The notes beneath the pieces were generated by a model, which saw only the letters and a list, made by a program, of their open reading frames with translations, was not told the origin of the DNA and did not search any database. Shown here piece by piece: positions 5,476-10,278 of a stretch of DNA of 10,278 nt. Source of the stretch: Elusimicrobiota bacterium (GTDB taxonomy: Bacteria; Elusimicrobiota; Elusimicrobia; UBA1565); NCBI GenBank assembly GCA_003450735.1, contig DMEZ01000017.1, forward strand, positions 1 through 10,278, given 5' to 3'. The translations under genes and the position numbers were made by a program. Each line of letters starts with the position of its first letter. The first letter of the stretch is position 1.

Positions 5476-6486
5476 CTAGGGCGCGGCCGCCCAGCGGATG
5501 CTCGCGAGCGGCCCCGCGGCGGTCTCCACCCCCCCGGCCTCGTCCGCCCAGACGCCGAACGCCCCCGGCGTGGAGCGGACCCAGGCCAGCGCCGCCTCCC
5601 GGCCCAGGAGCGCCAAGGCGACGGAAGGCGGATGCGCCGTCATCTCCGGCAGGGCGAGGGTGAAGCTGGACATCCCCTCCAGAGGCCGGCCGCTCTTCGC
5701 GTCCAGGATGTGGCAGAACCGGCGTCCGCCGACCTCGACGAAGCGCTCGTAGCTGCCGGAGGTCAGCACCAGCCCCCCCTCGGGCAGGCGCAGCGCTCCG
5801 AGCAGGCCGTCGGGCCGGAACGGATGGCGCACCCCCGCCGTCCAGGGAGGGCGCTTGAAGTCCCACGCCAGCAGGTCTCCACCCAGGTCGAGCAGGACGG
5901 GGGTCTTCTTCAGGCGCTTTTCCAGGATCATCAGGCCGCGGCGGAGGGCGTAGTCCTTCACCGTGCCGCCGAGGTTGACTGAGACCGGGCCGAGGAAGCG
6001 CACTCGGCGATTTTTCGCGTCGAGCCGGACGCGCTCCGCTCCCATCCGGCTTTTTGCGGCCTTGAGCGTTGCGGCGGAGGGCAGGCGCCCCTCTCGTGCG
6101 CTCCGCCTCCAGAGTTCCCAGAGCGGGCTGAAGGTCGGGTCGAAGCGCCCGCCCGTGAGGCGGTGAAGCTCAAGGGACTCGGCCACCCGGTCGAAGAGCT
6201 CCTGCGAGACGGGCGCCCAGCCCCGGAGCGCCGCGCGGTTCATGAGGGAGAGCTCGCTTTGGGGGTCGTACCAGCTGAAGACCTTTTCGACGCGGGCCCA
6301 CTCCGCGAACACGGCGTCCGCGACCACTTGACTGCGGGCCTCGTCGAGGCCGTAGACGGCGACCGAGGCCTTCGTCCCCATCAGCAGGCGCCCGTAGGTC
6401 CGGGGCTCGGGAGCCCGGGAACAGGCGAGCGCCAGCAGGGGCGTCAGGAGGAGGGCGGGAAGACGACGATGGTCTTTTGAGGGCAT
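5476..6486 (-). CDS. apbE: ApbE-family FAD:protein FMN transferase, lipoprotein, atypical metal site
   Basis: ApbE moves FMN from FAD onto a threonine of target proteins, here most likely RnfG and RnfD encoded just upstream. The 336-residue product has a lipoprotein signal (basic HRR, hydrophobic 9-21, LLALAC with Cys22), putting it on the outer face of the inner membrane or in the outer membrane, where Rnf flavinylation occurs. Family features in order: MGTKASV at 36-42, FSWYDPQSELS at 70-80, GGRFDPTFSPLW at 112-123, NLGGTVKDYAL at 171-181, LDLGGDLLAW at 199-208, TSGSYERF at 242-249, and HILDAKSGRP at 259-268. The late metal motif, usually ADxLxT, reads AHPPSV at 284-289, so the Asp and Thr ligands appear absent. 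The ATG at 6486 lies inside rnfB, overlapping it by 43 nt, and is needed for a complete signal peptide. Family call firm; full activity uncertain. Confidence 0.9.
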   Translation of the reverse strand: MPSKDHRRLPALLLTPLLALACSRAPEPRTYGRLLMGTKASVAVYGLDEARSQVVADAVFAEWARVEKVFSWYDPQSELSLMNRAALRGWAPVSQELFDRVAESLELHRLTGGRFDPTFSPLWELWRRSAREGRLPSAATLKAAKSRMGAERVRLDAKNRRVRFLGPVSVNLGGTVKDYALRRGLMILEKRLKKTPVLLDLGGDLLAWDFKRPPWTAGVRHPFRPDGLLGALRLPEGGLVLTSGSYERFVEVGGRRFCHILDAKSGRPLEGMSSFTLALPEMTAHPPSVALALLGREAALAWVRSTPGAFGVWADEAGGVETAAGPLASIRWAAAP

Positions 6487-7247
6487 TTCTGCACGCAGAC
6501 CTTGTGCTGCTCGCAGGCCTTGAAATCGTGGCGCGCGAGGTTGTCCGCGACCGCGATGGCCTTCACGGGGCAGTTCCGCTCGCAGAGCCTGCAGGCGATG
6601 CAGCCGACCTTGCAGATCTTCCGCGTCTCCGGGCCCTTATCCTTGGAGCTGCACGCCACGATCACGCGCTTGCTCTGCGGCACCAGCTGGAAGAGCCCGC
6701 GCGGGCAGGCGAGCACGCAGCGGCCGCAGGCGGTGCACTTCGCCTCATCGACCACGGGCAGGCCCTGCTCGTTCATCGCGATGGCGTCGAAGGGGCAGGC
6801 GTCGGCGCAGGAGCCCATACCCAGGCAGCCCCAGGAGCACAGCTTGTGGCCGCCGCCGACCAGGTTCGCGGCGTTGCAGGAGATGATGCCCTTGTAGGTG
6901 AAGCGCTCCGGGCACTTGTCCTTCCCCCCCGCGCAGAAGAGGCGGGCGATGCGCTTCTCGAAAGGCGCCGCTTCCCGGCCCATGAGGGCCGCGAGCGACG
7001 CCGCGACCGCCGCGCCTCCGACGGGACAGCGGTTCGTCTCCTCTCCCTTGCAGGCCACGGCGTGCGCGTAGCCTCCGCAGCCGGGATAGCCGCAGGCGCC
7101 GCAGTTGACGCCGGGCAGGGCGGCGAGGGCCCGCTCCTCCCGAGGGTCGGTCTCGACGGCGAAGCGGCGGCCGGCCAGGGCGAGCCCGAGGCCGAGCAGG
7201 AGCCCCAGGAGGCCGAAGCTGAGCACGGCGGCGAATACGAGGCTCAT
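6444..7247 (-). CDS. rnfB: Rnf complex subunit B, multi-cluster ferredoxin-type protein
   Basis: RnfB takes electrons from reduced ferredoxin and passes them into the Rnf membrane complex. Residues 1-26 are one membrane anchor. The RnfB-specific 4Fe-4S module follows with Cys49, Cys52, Cys57 and Cys74 (NCGACGYPGCGGYAHAV). Conserved Cys105, Cys112 and Cys124 come next. Ferredoxin-type clusters follow: Cys137/141/147/151, then CTACGRCVLACP (171-182), CKVGCIACRLCERNCP (212-227), and Cys245/251/255 at the end. At 267 residues it is longer than the E. coli protein (about 190), with more clusters, as in many anaerobes. The ATG at 7247 overlaps the rnfA stop by one base (TGATG). The last 14 codons are shared in another frame with the start of apbE. 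Confidence 0.95.
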   Translation of the reverse strand: MSLVFAAVLSFGLLGLLLGLGLALAGRRFAVETDPREERALAALPGVNCGACGYPGCGGYAHAVACKGEETNRCPVGGAAVAASLAALMGREAAPFEKRIARLFCAGGKDKCPERFTYKGIISCNAANLVGGGHKLCSWGCLGMGSCADACPFDAIAMNEQGLPVVDEAKCTACGRCVLACPRGLFQLVPQSKRVIVACSSKDKGPETRKICKVGCIACRLCERNCPVKAIAVADNLARHDFKACEQHKVCVQKCPQKTIVVFPPSS

Positions 7248-7831
7248 CAGAGCTGGATGCCGAACATCCCGGCGAAGCCCATGAAGGCCAGGGAGAGGAG
7301 ACCGGCCAGGATGAAGGCGATGGGATAGCCTTTGAAGGCTTCGGGCACGGGGGCTTTGTCGACCCGCTCTCTCAAGGAGGCGAAGAGCACGATGGCCACC
7401 CCGTAGCCGCCCGAGACGCCGACGGTATAGACGAGGCTCTCCAGCAGGCTGTACCCGTAGTCGATGTTGAGGAAGGCGACGGCCAGGATGGCGCAGTTGG
7501 TCGTGATGAGGGGCAGGTAGATGCCGAGCGCCCGGTAGAGCCCCGGGGCGTTCTTCTTCATGTACATCTCGACGAGCTGGACGAGCGCCGCGATGACCAA
7601 GATGAAGAAGGCCGTGCGCAGGAACACCAAACCCAGGGGTAAAAGCAGGAAGTGGTAGAGGCCCCAGGTGACCAGGGAGGCCATCGCCATGACGAAGGTC
7701 ACGGCCCAGGTCATGCTCACGGCGTTCTCGAGCTTGTTGGAGATGCCGAAGAACGAGCAGAGGCCGAGGAAGCGCATCAGCAGGATGTTGTTGACGATCA
7801 TGGCCCCGAAGAAGATGGCGAAGAGCCTCAC
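7247..7831 (-). CDS. rnfA: Rnf complex membrane subunit A
   Basis: RnfA is one of the two homologous six-helix subunits that pass electrons across the membrane within the Rnf ion pump (NqrE counterpart). The 194-residue product is hydrophobic throughout, with VNNILLMRFLGLC at 13-25 and PLITTNCAIL at 107-116. These hold Cys25 and Cys113, the cysteines thought to ligate a shared cluster with RnfE. I placed the start at the GTG at 7831, which forms a GTGA overlap with the rnfE stop and has GGAGG 6 nt upstream. A frame open further upstream, to 8458, is the shadow of rnfE. Length and start agree with the roughly 193-residue family size. The stop overlaps the rnfB start. Confidence 0.95.
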   Translation of the reverse strand: MRLFAIFFGAMIVNNILLMRFLGLCSFFGISNKLENAVSMTWAVTFVMAMASLVTWGLYHFLLLPLGLVFLRTAFFILVIAALVQLVEMYMKKNAPGLYRALGIYLPLITTNCAILAVAFLNIDYGYSLLESLVYTVGVSGGYGVAIVLFASLRERVDKAPVPEAFKGYPIAFILAGLLSLAFMGFAGMFGIQL

Positions 7832-8427
7832 GGAGCCCTCCGGGTGAAGCGGTTCAAGCCCGCGATGAGCAGGCCGATGAGCAGGAAGGCGCCGGGCGGG
7901 AGGACGAGCAAAAGCAGGGGCGGGTACGAGGCGGGCATCACCGCGAGGCCGAAGAGCGTCCCCGCGCCGAAGACCTCCCGCAGGGCCCCCAGCAGGCCGA
8001 GGGCGAGCGAGAAGCCCAGCCCCATCCCGAGGCCGTCGAGAAGAGAGGCCCGCACCTCGTTGCGGTAGGCGAAGGCCTCGGCCCGGCCCAGCACGATGCA
8101 GTTGACGACGATGAGCGGGACGAAGACCCCGAGGGAGCGGTGGATCGCCGGGAAGAAGGCCAGCATCAGGTAGTCCGCCGCCGTGACGAAGGTGGAGACG
8201 ACGACGATGAAGATGGGGATGCGCAGGTCGGGCGGGATGAGGGTGCGCAGGAGGGAGATGACCCCGTTGGAGGCGGCCAGCACGAAGGTGGTGGCCAAAC
8301 CCATGCCCAGGGCGTCCACCGCCGAGGTGGAGACGGCCAGCGCGGGGCAGAGGCCGATGAGCAGGCGGAAGATGGGGTTCTCGCGGACGATGCCGTTGGT
8401 GAAATCCTTCCAGTCCGAACTCTTCAT
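7828..8427 (-). CDS. rnfE: Rnf complex membrane subunit E
   Basis: RnfE is the six-helix partner of RnfA and the NqrD counterpart, embedded in the inner membrane. The 199-residue product has an amphipathic start (WKDFTNGIVRENPIFRLLIGLCPALAVS in family pattern), with Cys27 in GLCPAL and Cys110 in PLIVVNCIVLGRAEAFA, matching the paired cluster cysteines of RnfA. DGLGMGLGFSLAL at 131-143 is also typical. The ATG at 8427 overlaps the rnfG stop as ATGA. The preceding sequence gives only a weak Shine-Dalgarno (AAGGACGGGA), so translation probably depends on coupling to rnfG. A short basic tail (RFTRRAP) ends the protein at the GTGA junction with rnfA. Confidence 0.95.
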   Translation of the reverse strand: MKSSDWKDFTNGIVRENPIFRLLIGLCPALAVSTSAVDALGMGLATTFVLAASNGVISLLRTLIPPDLRIPIFIVVVSTFVTAADYLMLAFFPAIHRSLGVFVPLIVVNCIVLGRAEAFAYRNEVRASLLDGLGMGLGFSLALGLLGALREVFGAGTLFGLAVMPASYPPLLLLVLPPGAFLLIGLLIAGLNRFTRRAP

Positions 8428-8975
8428 GGGCGCGTCCCGTCCTTCGCGCGCAGGGCAATCACGCTCTCGACCGCTTCGCGCACCCCGAGCGTCACGGCCC
8501 GGGAGGTGATGGTCGCGGCGGTGAGCGCGTCGAGGGCGCCCTCCGGGGAATCCTTCTTGAGCCGGAGCTTCTCGAGGCCGAGCCCCTTGAACTGGGCCTG
8601 GAAGGCCGGCTTGGCGGCCTTGTCGCCGAGGCCCGGCGTCTCCTTGTGGGAGAGGATGGAGTAGCCGAGTACGCGGCCTTCGGGCGAGACCCCCACGAGC
8701 AGGCTGAGCGTCCCGCCATAGCCCTTGGCCTTCGTCTCGATGGCGTACCCGCAGTCCCGGCCCTCCGAGCGTCCAAGGAACCACTCCCGGCCTTCGGTCG
8801 TCCTGGGCTCCACTTGCGGGCAGTCGGGCAGCACCCAGCGCAGGCGGCGGGCCTTCTCCTCGGCCTGGTTGGCGGAGATGCGCGCCTGGGTCCCGCGGTA
8901 GACGAGCGCCAACGTGCCGGCGGCCACGGCGCAGACGACGAACAGGCGCAGGCCGGCGTCCAGGGTCGTCTTCAT
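8424..8975 (-). CDS. rnfG: Rnf complex subunit G, covalent FMN protein
   Basis: RnfG is a single-span, mostly periplasmic subunit that carries covalently bound FMN (NqrC counterpart). The 183-residue product has a membrane anchor at about 9-26, a soluble FMN-binding domain, the conserved HKETPGLGDK at 110-119, and the attachment motif DALTAATIT at 149-157. By analogy with the S/T-G-A-T motif of NqrC, the FMN would be linked to Thr155. The residue before the final Ala-Thr is Ala rather than Gly, a mild deviation. The ATG at 8975 has GGGAG about 9 nt upstream and overlaps the rnfD stop as ATGA. The apbE gene in the same operon supplies the likely flavin transferase. Confidence 0.95.
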   Translation of the reverse strand: MKTTLDAGLRLFVVCAVAAGTLALVYRGTQARISANQAEEKARRLRWVLPDCPQVEPRTTEGREWFLGRSEGRDCGYAIETKAKGYGGTLSLLVGVSPEGRVLGYSILSHKETPGLGDKAAKPAFQAQFKGLGLEKLRLKKDSPEGALDALTAATITSRAVTLGVREAVESVIALRAKDGTRP

Positions 8976-9925
8976 GGCTTGCGGCTCCCGAAGGGGACGG
9001 GCAGGGTGCACCGGTCGATGAGCGGGACGAAGGCGTTCATGATGAGGATGGCGTAGCAGACGCCCTCCGGGAACCCGCCGTAGAGCCGGATGAGCACGGT
9101 GAGCAGGCCGCAGCCGGCGCCGAAGAGGAGCCGCCCCTTGCGGCTCATCGGCGAGGTCACGTAGTCCGTGGCCATGAAGAACGCCCCCAGCAGGAGTCCT
9201 CCCGCCAGGACGTGGCCCAGCGGGTCGGCTCCCAGGAGGGCGCAGAGCGCCGCGGTGGAGAGCAGGTAGGCGGTCGGGATCGTCCAGTCGATGACTCCGC
9301 GCCAGAAAAGGAAGCCGGCGCCCAAAAGCAAAGCCAGGGCCGAGGTCTCGCCGATGGAGCCCCCCACCTGGCCGATGAAGAGGTCCCAGTAAGGGAAGCC
9401 GGCCGCCGCGGCCTTGGCCGCGGCCAGCGGGGTGGCGGAGGCTACGGCGTCGAGGCTTCCGGCGAAGGGCGAGGCCACGGCGCGGGCCGGGAAGGTCCAG
9501 GTGGTCATCTGCACCGGGAAGGAGGCGAGCAGGGCGGCCCGTCCGACCAGGGCCGGATTGAAGATGTTGTGGCCCAGGCCTCCGAACACCTCCTTGCCCA
9601 GCGCGATGGAGATCACCCCGCCGACCGCCGCGGCCCACCAGGGCGTGCCGGGCGGCAGGCAGAAGGCGAGCAGGACGCCCGTGACCGCCGCGCTCAGGTC
9701 GTCGACCCGGACCCGCCGGCCGGCGAGGCGCTGGCAGGCCCACTCGGTGCCCACGCAGGCCGCGGCCGCGACCGCGCTGACCCAGAGGGCGCGCCAGCCG
9801 AACAGCCAGACCGCGGCCGCGAGGGCCGGCAGGAGGGCGAGCAGGACGTCGCGCATGGCGCCGCGCGTGTCGTCTCCGATGAAGAGGTGGGGCGAGGAGG
9901 TGACGACGAAATGGGAGGGACTCAC
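8972..9925 (-). CDS. rnfD: Rnf complex membrane subunit D, covalent FMN protein
   Basis: RnfD is a polytopic inner-membrane subunit with covalent FMN (NqrB counterpart). The 317-residue product begins VSPSHFVVTSSPHLF, close to the family start (P-H in SPHLF), and has about ten hydrophobic segments. The conserved GHNIFNPALVGRA is at 118-130. The flavinylation motif is DAVASATPL at 159-167, with Thr165 the probable attachment site. The GTG at 9925 overlaps the rnfC stop as GTGA, and GAGGAAG lies upstream. A frame open further upstream, to 10027, is the shadow of rnfC and carries no RnfD homology. The stop overlaps the rnfG start. Confidence 0.95.
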   Translation of the reverse strand: MSPSHFVVTSSPHLFIGDDTRGAMRDVLLALLPALAAAVWLFGWRALWVSAVAAAACVGTEWACQRLAGRRVRVDDLSAAVTGVLLAFCLPPGTPWWAAAVGGVISIALGKEVFGGLGHNIFNPALVGRAALLASFPVQMTTWTFPARAVASPFAGSLDAVASATPLAAAKAAAAGFPYWDLFIGQVGGSIGETSALALLLGAGFLFWRGVIDWTIPTAYLLSTAALCALLGADPLGHVLAGGLLLGAFFMATDYVTSPMSRKGRLLFGAGCGLLTVLIRLYGGFPEGVCYAILIMNAFVPLIDRCTLPVPFGSRKP

Positions 9926-10278
9926 GCGGGCTTCTTCCTCTTGCGCTTGTTGAGGTCGAACTTGCCCGTGCGGATCCACTGGAGCATCGGGCGGCGCGCG
10001 GGGCAGAGAGCCGTGCAGCCGCCGCACTCCATGCAGTTGAAAAGGGCCGCCTGCTCGGCCTCGTCGAGCTCGCCGCGCTCGAGGTGGTCCGTGAGGAAGT
10101 TGGGCGCGAGGGCCATGGGGCAGACGTCCACGCAGCGGCCGCAGCGCAAACAGTCCCGCGTCTCCGGCATCTCCGACTCCTCCGGCGTGAGCGCGAGGAT
10201 GCCGCTCGTCCCCTTGATGACGGGGACGGCGTCGCTCGAGACGGCCAGGCCCATGAGCGGGCCGCCCATGATGAGCTT
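9922..10278 (-). CDS. rnfC: Rnf complex subunit C, C-terminal part only
   Basis: RnfC is the peripheral subunit that joins the complex to NAD(H) and carries FMN and two 4Fe-4S clusters. Only the last 118 residues are in the window; the Rossmann-like NADH domain is upstream of 10278. The segment KLIMGGPLMG and then PVIKGTSGILAL is the conserved lead-in to the ferredoxin domain, followed by CLRCGRCVDVCP and CMECGGCTALCP, each a complete four-cysteine motif. The tail is short and basic (NKRKRKKPA) and lacks the long alanine-rich extension of the E. coli protein. Its stop overlaps the GTG of rnfD, which makes it the first visible gene of the operon. Confidence 0.95.
   Translation of the reverse strand, partial: KLIMGGPLMGLAVSSDAVPVIKGTSGILALTPEESEMPETRDCLRCGRCVDVCPMALAPNFLTDHLERGELDEAEQAALFNCMECGGCTALCPARRPMLQWIRTGKFDLNKRKRKKPA

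Noticed and set aside
6477..7328. Plus-strand open frame of 283 codons opposite rnfB
   Set aside because: It is antisense to rnfB, rich in Ala, Arg and Gly, and shows no recognisable domain.
7832..8458. Upstream extension of the rnfA frame
   Set aside because: The sequence is Pro/Arg/His-rich and overlaps rnfE fully; RnfA homology starts exactly at the GTG at 7831.
8976..9743. Upstream extension of the rnfG frame
   Set aside because: It is a shadow of rnfD; RnfG homology and a Shine-Dalgarno support the ATG at 8975.

Overview
The window is GC-rich bacterial DNA with every supported gene on the minus strand, so transcription runs from position 10278 towards 1. Several products carry Sec or lipoprotein signal peptides, and the core of the window is a membrane Rnf electron-transport operon. 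This suggests a bacterium with an outer membrane and an anaerobic or facultative redox metabolism. The gene order rnfC-D-G-E-A-B differs from the A-B-C-D-G-E order of Escherichia coli and is common in Clostridia, Bacteroidota and assorted deep-branching phyla. I cannot place the organism further from sequence alone. No rRNA, tRNA, CRISPR array, transposase or integrase was seen.

Region 1 (10278-5476) is an Rnf operon: the C-terminal part of rnfC (its start lies outside the window), then complete rnfD, rnfG, rnfE, rnfA, rnfB and a lipoprotein ApbE flavin transferase. The rnf stop and start codons overlap by 1 to 4 nt, and apbE starts 43 nt inside rnfB, so the whole set looks like one translationally coupled transcript. 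RnfC and RnfB carry iron-sulfur clusters, RnfA and RnfE are paired membrane proteins with the conserved cysteines, and RnfD and RnfG carry TxxT/SxxT-type FMN-attachment threonines that ApbE would modify. The ApbE copy seems to lack two residues of the usual metal site.

Region 2 (5475-2821 and on to 1157) is a stress and aldehyde-metabolism module headed by a possible promoter with a palindrome. It holds a small cysteine-rich zinc-ribbon-like protein, a 5'-truncated wrbA-type quinone reductase, an Fe/Mn superoxide dismutase with a signal peptide, a chloroperoxidase/arylesterase-type alpha/beta hydrolase, a small ORF joining a lipoprotein signal to the tail of a zinc alcohol dehydrogenase, and a pyruvate/indolepyruvate decarboxylase-type ThDP enzyme. 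That last enzyme appears to start at CTG. Two of these genes are broken or chimeric, so the module seems to be decaying or to have been rearranged.

Region 3 (1156-1) holds a short exported lysine-rich coiled-coil protein of unknown function and the N-terminal 198 residues of a lipoprotein amidohydrolase of the Amidohydro_3 (YtcJ-like) type, cut by the window edge.
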